Shown here piece by piece: positions 1 to 7,441 of a DNA stretch of 30,328 nucleotides. This stretch comes from Chara braunii (lineage: Eukaryota; Streptophyta; Charophyceae; Charales; Characeae): positions 817,119 to 847,446 of the forward strand of contig BFEA01000337.1 in NCBI GenBank assembly GCA_003427395.1. Reading direction: 5' to 3'. The notes under the pieces are model-generated. The model worked only from the letters and a program-made list of their open reading frames with translations. It ran no database searches and was not told where the DNA came from. Position numbers and translations under genes: made by a program. Every line of letters starts with the position of its first letter. Within the stretch, counting starts at the first letter, position 1.

Positions 1-42
1 TCCCCACAAATAGATTGGAGCATTTTGTCAAAAAAAAAAAAA
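1..42 (+). mobile_element. 3' tail of a LINE-like retroposon, cut by the window edge
   Basis: The text CCCCACAAATAGATTGGAGC followed by a short spacer and 13 A residues matches the end of the LINE tail seen at 4573-4651 and 7962-8111 (CCCCACCAATAGATGGAGCC). Only the last part of the element lies in the window, so its 5' side cannot be judged. Confidence 0.6.
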
Positions 43-74
43 GGGGGGTAAGGAAACAAGGGCCACCTTTAGGG

Positions 75-96
75 CTGTCTCTTATACACATCTAGA
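75..96. other. Tn5/Nextera mosaic-end adapter remnant (artefact)
   Basis: Positions 75-93 are exactly CTGTCTCTTATACACATCT, the 19-base Tn5 mosaic end used in Nextera libraries, followed by AGA, the first bases of the reverse copy, and then a poly(A) run. It is library adapter carried into the assembly, not genome sequence. The same motif occurs as a complete junction at 15968-16005. Confidence 0.95.
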
Positions 97-185
97 AAAA
101 AAAAAAAAAAAACTGCAAATGTTGTGCCAAAACGCTCGTGAGCGCACATCGCACGTTGGCGGAACGCTGCGGCCTGAAGTCAACG

Positions 186-354
186 GGGGCGAGGTCCCAC
201 TAGCAAAGAGGATTGGATTGAACGCCAGAATCTGGATGCATTTGTGAAAAGGTGCACAAAATCGAGATTATACTGCTTATCTGCATGTGTGCTTACAGCA
301 CGTCTAAGATTCAGGCGTTCCATCCAATCCTCTTTGCTAATCGGACCTCGCCCC
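186..354. mobile_element. 169-bp foldback (MITE-like) element, copy 1
   Basis: The left arm begins GGGGCGAGGTCCCACTAGCA. The right arm ends in its near-complement (read on the minus strand: GGGGCGAGGTCCGATTAGCA). Homology between arms extends about 70 bases with scattered mismatches, so almost the whole element is a hairpin. It has no coding capacity. The element at 496-665 has the same arms and length, showing mobility or duplication. No convincing target-site duplication was seen. Confidence 0.75.
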
Positions 355-394
355 GGGTGTACCGGCATGCCCGAGGTCACCACGCCCGGGCGCA

Positions 395-483
395 AGATCC
401 CACTTGCGCAAATTAGGAGATTTCGGCCGTCGATCTTTTTTATATCTACGGTCAGTATCTCTTAATTCATGCAAGTGGGACCT
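395..483. mobile_element. 89-bp small foldback between the two larger ones
   Basis: Positions 395-422 (AGATCCCACTTGCGCAAATT...) pair with 456-483 (…AATTCATGCAAGTGGGACCT). The outer bases GATCCCACTTGC resemble GGTCCCACTAGC at the ends of the flanking foldbacks, so it may be a deleted relative of the same family. Confidence 0.6.
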
Positions 484-495
484 ACCTGTAGCCCC

Positions 496-665
496 GGGGC
501 CATGTCCCACTAGCAACGAGGATCGGATCGAATGCCCGAATCTGGATGTGTTTTATGCAGAGATGCAGAAAAGCAGTTCAATCTCGATTTCCTGCACCTC
601 TCGACAAACACGTCCAGATTCACGCATTCGATCCGCTCCTCTCTCCTGGTGGGACCACGCGCCCC
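496..665. mobile_element. 170-bp foldback (MITE-like) element, copy 2
   Basis: The left end is GGGGCCATGTCCCACTAGCA. The right arm read on the minus strand begins GGGGCGCGTGGTCCCACCAG. The arms share, for example, CGGATCGAATGC and GAATCTGGA, and pairing runs nearly to the centre. It is the same family as 186-354. Confidence 0.75.
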
Positions 666-792
666 GGCTGTCACTGCACTCGCAACGGCCATCGCCACAC
701 ACTGTGGCTATGGAGTCTGTCTAAAGCCTTGCTCATTGTAGGTTGGCCGTGAGGGCGACATGCTCAACACACGCTATTTGTCATCAAGATCT

Positions 793-889
793 ATGGGAAG
801 CTGGGCCCAGTTCCCAGCGCGTGCTGCTCCTCACGAATAGACTGGACCATTTGTCCAATAAAAATAAAAAAAAATAAAAAATAAAAAAG
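793..889 (+). mobile_element. LINE-like 3' tail with A/T-rich tail
   Basis: GCTGGGCCCAGTTCCCAGC (800-818) is the first tail hairpin (GCTGGG pairs with CCCAGC). It is followed by CACGAATAGACTGGACCATT, matching the shared AATAGATGGAGCC segment, and then an AAAATAAAA-type tail ending near 889. Only about 100 bases of the element are present, so the copy is strongly 5'-truncated. AAGATC occurs on both sides and could be a short TSD, but it overlaps the A-rich tail. Confidence 0.6.
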
Positions 890-1519
890 ATCGGTGCACG
901 TCGTGCCCTTGGTCTTCAGATACGCCACTTTCTTCATAGCTATCTGTGATAGAAAGGAGACGTGCTTCGTCGTTGTCATTATACCTGACTCGGATTTTGA
1001 CTCGTCGGCAACTCTTGTGCTGCGGACTGAGAGAACTATCCCAGGAGTGGCAAACGAATCCGTGCAACGTTTTGCATGACCTCATTCCCTTAAAGTTTCC
1101 TCCTTTCTCTCAGACTGGTCCTTCATCCCATCCCCATGCCTACCCTATCAACGCTTCAAGTCATTGACTTTGACTTTTTCAAGTCATTGACTTCGACTTT
1201 TTCTTTGATTGACTGGTTTCATTCAGACGCTGTTCATACGTGCACTTATCTCTTCACATGGAGTGAAGAGCGTTGCAATTTGCTTCACGTGCTTATGTGG
1301 ACTTGCTGCATGATTCTTGACGTTGGTAAAGGCTTTATTCGCTGGCCGTAGCTATAAGCCATGACCTCCCCCCCCCCCCCAATCCTTATCTTCCTGAAGT
1401 ACCTGATGCTGATGTGGACCCGGTTTCGCGTGACTTCATCCCTTTAAATTCCCCTTCTTTGGATGACTTCATTGAAGTTCATTCCCTTTGGAATTCCCCT
1501 TCCTGACCTTCATCCCATC
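890..1519. other. Unassigned spacer with a 23-bp direct repeat and poly(C)
   Basis: No gene recognised. A 23-bp direct repeat (TTCAAGTCATTGACTT[T/C]GAC...) lies at 1155-1202 and a 13-base C run near 1369. The stretch 1261-1345 is similar to sequence flanking the LINE tail at 2456-2665, including GCAATTTGCTTCACGT and GCTTTATTCGCT, so this region is partly duplicated. Confidence 0.5.
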
Positions 1520-1632
1520 CCTACCGTCTTGGCTCGAGTAGAACACCCGGTCATTATAGCTGTATTTGGCACAACTTTCGGTCCAGATGCCGCGATAATG
1601 ACTGGGCGTTCTATTCGGGTGAAGACGGTAGG
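1520..1632. mobile_element. 113-bp foldback element
   Basis: CCTACCGTCTT at 1520-1530 is exactly complementary to AAGACGGTAGG at 1622-1632. Pairing continues inwards through GAGTAGAACACCCGGTCATT and its partner AATGACTGGGCGTTCTATTC, giving arms of about 40 bases around a short loop. Non-coding. No TSD identified. Confidence 0.75.
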
Positions 1633-1729
1633 CTAACCCTAACAACACCTCTGGTCAATGCATTGACTTTGACTATTCTCATCCGGAGGCAAGATTCATA
1701 TGTGCACTTATCTCTAAGCAGCCATGTGC

Positions 1730-1889
1730 TTAAAACAGACATTTTATATTTTTTTAACGAAATGGAAACCCAGTTATTTGGCCCTGAAAATGTCATGGTT
1801 TTAGCTCCTTAGGGTCCCCCTTGGATGTACCTGAACTTCAGTTAAGTCCACATGGACCCTTAGGCCTTAGGACAAAAAACGGTGATAGT
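1730..1889 (+). mobile_element. Partial T-family terminal-inverted-repeat element
   Basis: TAAAACAGACATTTTATATT followed by ...AACGAAATGGAAACCCAG and a ...GATGTACCTGAACTTCAGTT interior is nearly identical to the left part of the element at 2138-2437. The outer end (GCGATTTTGT) is missing and the copy stops soon after GGACAAAAAACGGTGATAGT. A 15-base direct repeat TAGTACTGTACAGTG follows at 1886-1915. Confidence 0.6.
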
Positions 1890-1957
1890 ACTGTACAGTG
1901 TAGTACTGTACAGTGTTCGGAGAGGCGGAACCACTCGTAGCTAATCCTAATAATATA

Positions 1958-2124
1958 GGGTCTCGCCGTAGGCACACGAAAGGAAAACGAAACGAGTGCA
2001 TCTGCCCACGAAAAGGGGCAAAATACACTGGTTACTATTTATAGCAAACAGATGAACCTGGCCATTTTCTGCAGGAAGATGCACTCGTTTCGTTTTTCGT
2101 TTCGTGTCCGGTGCGGCGACGCCC
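1958..2124. mobile_element. 167-bp foldback element, possible 3-bp TSD (ATA)
   Basis: The left arm GGGTCTCGCCGTAGG...CACGAAA pairs with ...TTTCGTGTCCGGTGCGGCGACGCCC at the right. The inner arms AACGAAACGAGTGCATCT and AGATGCACTCGTTTCGTT pair over 18 bases. ATA lies immediately outside both ends (1955-1957 and 2125-2127), which could be a 3-bp target-site duplication. Confidence 0.7.
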
Positions 2125-2137
2125 ATAGTGTTCAACA

Positions 2138-2437
2138 GCGATTTTGTTAAAACAGACATTTTATATTTTTTGAACAGAATGGAAACCCAGTTATTTGGCC
2201 CTGAAAATGTCATAGTTTTAGCTCCTTAGGGTCCGTCCCCCTTGGATGTACCTGAACTTCAGTTAGGGTCCACATGGACTTGCACAAGGGCCTTTTAAAA
2301 AAAAAAAAAAGCAAAAAAAAAAAAAAAAAAAAAGGGAAAAAAGACCCTTAGGACAAAGAAGGTGATAGTTTTTGGGCCAAATATGTCCGGTTCAATTTGG
2401 TTCAAAGTATATAAGATGTGTCCGTTTTGACGACACC
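2138..2437. mobile_element. T-family terminal-inverted-repeat element with internal A-rich insert
   Basis: Starts GCGATTTTGTTAAAACAGAC. The right arm on the minus strand reads GGTGTCGTCAAAACGGACAC and then follows the left arm inward (…TATATACTTTGAACCAAATTG…, TTTGGCCC, CCTAAGGG). The arms are about 85 bases with moderate divergence. The middle holds a poly(A)-rich stretch (about 2297-2341) that separates the arms and may be a retroposon tail or an expansion. Confidence 0.7.
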
Positions 2438-2477
2438 GTTGTGTCTACACATCGGGCATTGCAATTTGCTTCACGTA

Positions 2478-2559
2478 CTCTGGGCCCGATTTCCAACAGG
2501 TGATGCCCCACCAAGTGTTAGTGGTGTCTGCTCTTATCAGCAGCACTAACACTGTCGGG

Positions 2560-2602
<43 letters not shown>
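2478..2602 (+). mobile_element. LINE-like 3' tail with 39-A tail
   Basis: Contains GGGCCCGATTTCCAACAGGT, related to the first tail hairpin, then GTGTTAGTG (2515-2523), which pairs perfectly with CACTAACAC (2544-2552), the second tail hairpin, then poly(A) 2564-2602. The insertion interrupts sequence whose uninterrupted relative lies at 1261-1345. Confidence 0.7.
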
Positions 2603-2603
<1 letters not shown>

Positions 2604-2727
2604 CATTGCTGCACGATTCTTGTCCCTGGGACCCTGTCATTGCTTTATTCGCTCTCTGCTTTTTTCGACCCCTTCAGCCTTCAGATCCTCAGGGGCTACC
2701 TAGGAAAGACCGAGCGCGATAAAACAG

Positions 2728-2812
2728 ACCGCCACCACGTGTAAACGGACAGCGCCGCCACGTGTAAACGGACAGCGCCGCCACGTGTAAACGGAGAGCG
2801 CCGCCCCATGTG
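2728..2812 (+). repeat. 23-bp minisatellite carrying a G-box in each unit
   Basis: Four units of about 23 bases (core GCCGCCACGTGTAAACGGA). CACGTG falls at 2736, 2759 and 2782 (exact 23-base spacing); the fourth unit is altered to CATGTG. The array ends about 15 bases before an ATG (2827). CACGTG is the core G-box bound by plant bZIP/bHLH factors; any regulatory role here is inference. Confidence 0.75.
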
Positions 2813-2826
2813 AACGGATGATAATA

Positions 2827-3058
2827 ATGGCAGACGACGGAGACAAGTCGCCTCATCTCCGGCAGAAGAACGTGAACTTAAGGAAATGATTGATAATTTG
2901 ATAAATGCTCTCTGACCGGTGAGGAGAATAGAATCCAGAAGAAGTCAAAAAATACATGAGATCCACCATTATGCTAATTAACGAAGAGCACAAAAGGTTG
3001 GAGGTCTGATTGGACAAGCGGTTTGAGAACGAGCAAAAATAGATAATCTCAAAACCCA
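2827..3058 (+). pseudogene. Degenerate coding fragment starting MADDGDK, unassigned
   Basis: ATG at 2827 opens a short frame (MADDGDKSPHLRQK...). A +1 shift gives EERELKEMIDNLINAL, which ends at TGA. A third register gives KKYMRSTIMLINEEHKRLEV, then TGA, LDKRFENEQK, then TAG. The charged, helical, Glu/Lys-rich pieces in successive registers look like one old coding sequence with frameshifts and stops. TGA and TAG here are each one C-to-T change from CGA and CAG. It may be the N-terminal part of a retroelement gag or ORF1; I cannot name it. The G-box array sits directly upstream. Confidence 0.4.
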
Positions 3059-3075
3059 TGGGGTCATGATTCTTT

Positions 3076-3677
3076 TTGCAGAGTGTGGTGCTGACAATGC
3101 CTGACATGCCTTTCCAGGAGAAAGAGGAATGGGTTCGAAGAGCCCAATCGAAGTGGGATGAGGCATTGACCGGTGGCATGGCATGTATATGGTCGAATCC
3201 GTCAGGAAGGGGCCATGTTGCTCTCATATCTGGCGCCGACGCCCCAACTCCGCATTTGTCCTTGTGCTTTCATCATTTCCTTTCATCTGCTGTTTTTCAT
3301 GACGACCACTGTTAATCTCACTGGTTAAGGTGAGTCAACTATTCGAAATGGATGATTGATGATGACTCTATACAGCGTTGTTGGCTTTGTCCTTGTGCTG
3401 TTTACTGCTTGCTTTGCGTGCGATAGCGTGCTTTCTTTGCGGTTGCTTTCATCATCCAACTCCGCAATTGGCTGATTAACTAACAGGGGTAAAGGGCGAA
3501 TCCCGCTGGAAAGGGGCTGAATACAAGGTCACTGGTCAGAGATTCAGACCTTGGCCGACTCCACAAGAATTGCACCAGGATCGCCAAAGTGCACTTTGTC
3601 AAGAAGGGAGATATTGGATTAGGGTTGTGAAACCTCGTTTGCGAAGCCCTATGCTTGCAGGGGTCCCCTCTATATAG
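3076..3677 (+). other. Possible exon fragments with splice-like sites, unassigned
   Basis: A pyrimidine-rich stretch ending TTTTTGCAG (about 3081) precedes an open frame reading VVLTMPDMPFQEKEEWVRRA and onward to TAA near 3313. AAG|GTGAGT at 3327-3335 is a good 5' splice site, and TTAACTAACAG ending at 3486 a good branch point plus 3' site, defining a possible 157-bp intron. Downstream, 3489-3677 is open (VKGESRWKGAEYKVTGQRF...). Frames across the candidate introns do not join cleanly and no family is recognised, so this may be a decayed gene or chance. Confidence 0.25.
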
Positions 3678-3749
3678 TCTTAGGAGTAGTGGTAGGAAGG
3701 TAGTGAAAGGCGAAAAAAGAATTTGAGAGAAGAACATAGTGTAGTTAAA

Positions 3750-3773
3750 ATATATATATATATATATATATAT

Positions 3774-3817
<44 letters not shown>
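3750..3817. repeat. (TA)n microsatellite
   Basis: About 68 bases of alternating TA with a single G interruption. It is followed by a pyrimidine tract and CCCCCCAG|GCTGCG, which resembles a 3' splice site before a short open frame (to 3918). Confidence 0.95.
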
Positions 3818-3819
<2 letters not shown>

Positions 3820-3932
3820 CTCTTTCCTCCCCCCAGGCTGCGATTGAAACACAGTACGGAAAAGTCCTGCATGCCCAATCTTTGGAAAAATGTAAAAAAT
3901 TAATGAACCAAGATTAGTTAAACCACTGCAGT

Positions 3933-4075
3933 GCTTCCTAAAGTTGTGCCCGTTAACGAGCCACGATTTTAGGAAATGTGTGGGTCACTAGAGGAGCGTC
4001 CATATCATCCGACTAGAAACGTTTCTACTCTATTTTTTTTCCAAGGCCGATAGCTGGGCCAAGTACTGGTGGTTT
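3933..4075 (+). repeat. Dispersed repeat D, copy 1
   Basis: About 145 bases matching 10561-10711 in the same orientation. Shared landmarks are CTTCCTA near the start with TAGGAAA about 35 bases later, the perfect 12-base palindrome AGAAACGTTTCT, a T7-T8 run, and a conserved GATAGCTGGGC...AAGTACTGGTGGTTT end. No coding frame is conserved. The paired TTCCTA/TAGGAA and the T-run suggest a structured-RNA-derived sequence, but no known RNA is recognised. Confidence 0.7.
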
Positions 4076-4225
4076 AAGAGGACCCGTTTCTCGGTGACCG
4101 CTCAGGTTTGCTATACCATGCATTCAAGCTTTCATTCGTAAATTAAATGGTGTTATGTTCCCTTAGTGGCTTGAACAAGACGAGTGATATCGGGCCCAGT
4201 TCACACCACTACCTAGACTCTGCTC

Positions 4226-4651
4226 ATATGTCTATTCAGAAGGGACACGGAGCCCCTTTTCTCAGCATTATAGCCTTTTTTATAGGACTCTTCGCATAGG
4301 TGGCATGAGGACAGCAGAAGGCAAGTTGAACTTTTTTGGGGGTACATTTGAGGCGGGCAAGGAGATGGAAGGAGCCGTCGCTGGTGGCCCCCAGGGGCTC
4401 CTGCCAGTGGTATCTGTGGCAGCCCAAGGGTTAGGGAAGGGAGACAGGGGCTGCCACGTATAAATATGATGGGACTCTGGACCCGGTTTCCAGCACTGTG
4501 ACTTCTGATAGCCTCAGGTTCATGACTACAAGTTTTTCTCAAACTTGCAAACTTTCAACTATGTATTTCAGAAGGGACGCTGAGCCCAGTTCTCAGCACC
4601 TGATGATCCCCAGGAATAGATTGGAGCCTGTGATTCAAAAAAAAAAAAAAA
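4226..4651 (+). mobile_element. LINE 3' region (about 425 bp) with poly(A)
   Basis: The stretch 4322-4400 (GCAAGGAGATGGAAGGAGCC...CAGGGGCTCCTGCC) aligns with 7720-7780 in the LINE copy at 7442-8123. The tail-hairpin motif appears three times (about 4233, 4461 and 4573), the last followed by GGAATAGATTGGAGCC and poly(A) 4637-4651, then an A/G-rich run to 4702. The element is 5'-truncated within its 3' UTR. The repeated hairpin motif may reflect internal duplication or nested insertion of another tail. Confidence 0.6.
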
Positions 4652-4718
4652 GAAAAGGAAAAAGAAAAAGAAAGAAAAGAACTTTAAGAAAGAAAGAAAG
4701 ATTGGTTAACCAGACGCT

Positions 4719-5153
4719 ATGATCTCGAAATGTCGGCGAAATCTAAGATCCAACCAGAGATCATCATCGTCACCTCGCAGGGACTCCTCACCTTTAAATT
4801 TCCAAGTTGTCACGCAGGATACGCCCCGGTGTGACGTGCACAAATGGTACGGTCACCCCTCGGTCAAAGGGAGGTGTCTGCAAACTGTTCCTCAGGAACA
4901 GTGGGCCGGGATTATCCGGCTCGCAAATGAAGGCGGAGCAGTGGATATTGACAAACCTGAGAGCTCCAATAAACAAACTGCGAGCTCGAATAAGCAAAAA
5001 ACTGAGCAGGTGAACCCCAAAGATGTGCAGATGCGGAATGCGGGGGACAAACACAGACAGACAGGCAGACAGACAGACAGACAGACAGACGTGCCAAGGG
5101 ACATAACAGATAAACAGCAGTCCCCTTCCGAAATATTATTGACAAAGTAGTAC
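4719..5153 (+). CDS. Unassigned 143-residue ORF with a (CAGA)n tract; possible retrocopy
   Basis: An open frame starts with ATG at 4719 and ends TAG at 5151. The product is hydrophilic (N-terminal Ser/Arg-rich, then KWYGHPSVKGRCLQTVPQEQ, then Asn/Lys/Gln-rich). Residues about 112-125 are RQT/RQTD repeats encoded by a CAGA microsatellite at about 5051-5090, which weakens the case for a conserved protein. Downstream sequence to 5339 is AT-rich like a 3' UTR and ends in 15 A residues (5340-5354), so the unit could be a processed mRNA copy. No matching TSD was found and no family is recognised. The tract may equally be chance. Confidence 0.3.
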
Positions 5154-5339
5154 TTGATGCACAGTGTGGTTGATTCAGCTAAGAGAAACAACGAATGGAA
5201 ATTTGAATCGTCACAGCGAGTTTTCACTGCTTGTTTTTATTGAATTTGAATTAAATTATCGATAATTTATGATTTCTTTATTGCATTCAGTGACACTCTC
5301 TTCAATTGAATGCTAAATTAAATGAGGTGTTTTCTCAAC

Positions 5340-5354
5340 AAAAAAAAAAAAAAA
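5340..5354 (+). repeat. Poly(A) run ending a 3' UTR-like stretch
   Basis: Fifteen A residues follow TTTTCTCAAC. The preceding 190 bases are AT-rich without a frame. Confidence 0.8.
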
Positions 5355-5384
5355 GTGGGATCAGAGTTACCCTGTGCCGTCCGT

Positions 5385-5910
5385 ATTCTATTGGAGAGCA
5401 CCCCCAAAGTTGCACAGTGCAGCATTTGAGAGCATTTGAGAGCATTTGAGAACATTTGAGCATGAATGACTACCATAGTTATCATGTGTTGTATTCAATC
5501 GGAGATCACCACCGGTAGCAACATGTGCATCATTCGAGTGGGGATTGTCGCCAGCGGTATTTCGTGTACTAGCCGAGCGGGTTTCGCTAAACTTACTGGC
5601 AGTACTCTGTGCGTCATTTGAGTGCGGATTCTCATTCGTGGTACACTGGGTACTATTCGAGCAGAGTTTGTAGTCGGTGGCTTTCCATTCAGTCGTTTGG
5701 CATAGATAGCCACAAAATTGCACCCTGAGGTATATACGAGCTGGGACTGTGATCGGCGACACCCTCCATTGCATACGAGTATGGACTGGGACCAGCTACA
5801 CACTGTGCTATATACGAGCAGGGATTGCGACCAGTGGCACTCCGCACTTATATATACGGACAGCAGTTGTGCCCAACAGTACCATGTGTTGTATACAAGT
5901 CAGGGTAAAC
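5385..5910 (+). repeat. Degenerate 39-bp tandem array
   Basis: Successive units begin ATTCGAG or ATACGAG-like and many are exactly 39 bases, e.g. those starting ATTCTATTGG, ATTCAATCGG, ATTCGAGTGG, ATTTGAGTGC, ATACGAGCTG, ATACGAGTAT and ATACGAGCAG. Some are 36, 42 or 45. A 10-bp sub-repeat ATTTGAGAGC is amplified at 5424-5460. Because 39 is a multiple of three, both strands stay open for long stretches; on the plus strand 5718-5915 reads 13-residue repeats such as YTSRDCDQWHSAL. Related units continue at about 6321-6530 beyond inserted retroposons. Confidence 0.75.
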
Positions 5911-6055
5911 TTTAAGACTGATAACTACCCACAGTGTGTACAGACATGAGTTGAATACGGCCGCCGCCTCGGTAGTATCTAGAGTTGTGTACGATCTGAA
6001 GTCTTGTTAGTAACCTCACCAAACTGCAATATATGGACAGAGGCAGCAGTTTATT

Positions 6056-6059
<4 letters not shown>

Positions 6060-6087
<28 letters not shown>
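6060..6087 (+). repeat. Poly(A) run abutting a single N
   Basis: Twenty-eight A residues, then N at 6088, then a minus-strand LINE tail. For a minus-strand element the tail should read as poly(T) here, so the polarity is inconsistent and a local assembly error is likely. Confidence 0.85.
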
Positions 6088-6088
6088 N

Positions 6089-6210
6089 AACACCCCCGCC
6101 AGTGTTAGTGTTGCTGATAAGAGCAGACACCACTAACACCTAGGGAGAGGCTCCGTCTATTGGTGGGGAGCATGACCTGCTGGAAAACGGGTCCTGCATC
6201 CCATATTCTG
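6089..6210 (-). mobile_element. LINE-like 3' tail, minus strand
   Basis: On the minus strand it reads ...CCCGTTTTCCAGCAGGTCAT..., CACCAATAGACGGAGCCTCT, then GTGTTAGTG...CACTAACAC, the same two-hairpin order as at 7962-8057. It interrupts the 39-bp array. The 3' end meets the N at 6088. Confidence 0.75.
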
Positions 6211-6293
6211 TGTACCAATAGGTATCATGATGTGTGACAATTTGACAAACTGCACAGTACTTGGATGGAAAGTAAGGGACCTTTACTGATATC

Positions 6294-6335
6294 TTTTTTT
6301 TTTTTTTTTTTCAAAACAGAACCTTACGGCTCTGT
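6294..6335 (-). mobile_element. 42-bp retroposon tail with 14-bp TSD
   Basis: On the minus strand it reads ACAGAGCCGTAAGGTTCTGT (a small hairpin), then TTTTG and 18 A. It is flanked by CCTTTACTGATATC (6280-6293) and CCTTTACTGGTATC (6336-6349), 13 of 14 identical, a typical target-site duplication. It is a very short, extremely 5'-truncated insertion of a family other than the two-hairpin LINE. Confidence 0.7.
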
Positions 6336-6530
6336 CCTTTACTGGTATCTTACACTCTGTTCGAACGGAAATCGGTACCAGCAGTACGCAGAATGTTATC
6401 TGAGAGGGGTCCTCAACTTGAGGCACTCCATATTCTATCTAAGTGGTGGTTGCATAAGGTAACAAACATTCTGTGTTTTATTCAAGCAGGATTTGTTGCC
6501 CGTATTACACCGTGTATCTACTTAAGATGA
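6321..6530 (+). repeat. Continuation of the 39-bp degenerate array
   Basis: Units such as TTATTCAAGCAGGATTTGTT...TTACACCGTGTATC keep the GAG/AAG-C-GGATTG...ACACTGTGTAT pattern of the main array. They are more diverged and interrupted by the 42-bp insertion. Confidence 0.5.
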
Positions 6531-6653
6531 GTTTTGGAGGGAGTGGGTCTAACCGTCTTGGCAGCAGTTGCTATCCAGGGTCTCAACAACCATTGCGTAC
6601 AAGGAGTGAGTCCTAGAAGCTGAGTCAGACTGCCTTTTTGTAAATTTGTAAAT

Positions 6654-6739
6654 ACATTTTTTTTATAAGTCTGCACTGTCCAAGGATCGAACACGTGACT
6701 ATCCGGAGGCAAACACTCAACCAAACGGTAAAGTGGACC
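6654..6739 (-). mobile_element. tRNA-derived SINE or tRNA retropseudogene
   Basis: The minus strand reads GTCCACT...TGGTTGAGTGTTTGCC...GTGTTCGATCC...TTGGAC. TGGTTGAGTG fits a pol III A box and GTTCGATCC a B box about 30 bases apart. The outer GTCCA and TGGAC could pair as an acceptor stem. An A-rich tail (TATAAAAAAAATG) follows, so a retroposed tRNA-like unit is likely. The core is about 62 bases, shorter than a tRNA, so it is not expected to be functional. Confidence 0.5.
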
Positions 6740-6810
6740 GGGGTATGAGAATCCGCAGCTGCAGACTATTTTGCATTGAGAATTCGTAACGCGAAACTTA
6801 TAAGTCGTAC

Positions 6811-6846
6811 GGTTGAGTGTTTGCCTCAACCATAAAACACTCAACC
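6811..6846. repeat. Perfect 12-bp stem-loop built from the SINE A-box motif
   Basis: GGTTGAGTGTTT (6811-6822) is exactly complementary to AAACACTCAACC (6835-6846), with a 12-base loop. The arm repeats the A-box region of the SINE at 6654-6739 in both orientations. Confidence 0.8.
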
Positions 6847-7423
6847 ATAAAGCTCACTGACAACCTGCAGGAATTTCAAACATCTCATGCAAAGTCGTAT
6901 CTGCCTGCAGTGAGCGCTGTACTCGCAGACGGTTCAGCAACAAATCCTTTTGAGTCTTAAAGCAATCCTTTCCCATTATTAAGCCAATCAAATTAAAGAC
7001 TATTTGCAGACAAAGTATGAAAGAAAAATCATGTACAGCAAGGACATTCTCGTGACGCCCTGCACTATCTACCGAGACAAAGTGGAAGGGTGGGAAGAAA
7101 AGGTCGTTGAAGACATCCTGTCTTACACAAAACTGATGAGGGAATGAGCTATTGAACTGATAAAAGATTAAGAATTCATTGAGTACGTCATCTGCTTCCA
7201 CGAGTCTGATGAAAAGTTGCACAGCACGTCCACATCCATTGAGACCGTCGACTGAGCTACGAAGATTGTCAGTGACCAACACTTAGTTTCTCTGACAGAC
7301 ATCTTCTAGGTCTTTCTTGTCCAGTCATTTCAACACAACGAATCGGCAAAGAAAGAGTCAAGAATTATTGAGATCAGGTCATTCTACTCAGTGGTTCACA
7401 GATTTGGACTCTCAGTGGAAAAG

Positions 7424-7441
7424 GAAGAAGAGATGAGAAAG
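7424..7441 (+). repeat. Left 18-bp target-site duplication
   Basis: GAAGAAGAGATGAGAAAG here is repeated exactly at 8124-8141 on the other side of the LINE. Confidence 0.85.

Noticed and set aside
3480-3917. ORFs rich in Ile-Tyr repeats
   Set aside because: They are produced by the (TA)n microsatellite; only the non-repeat parts were considered as possible exon pieces.
5385-5910. CRISPR array
   Set aside because: Units are contiguous, diverged 39-bp repeats without unique spacers, and the context is eukaryotic.
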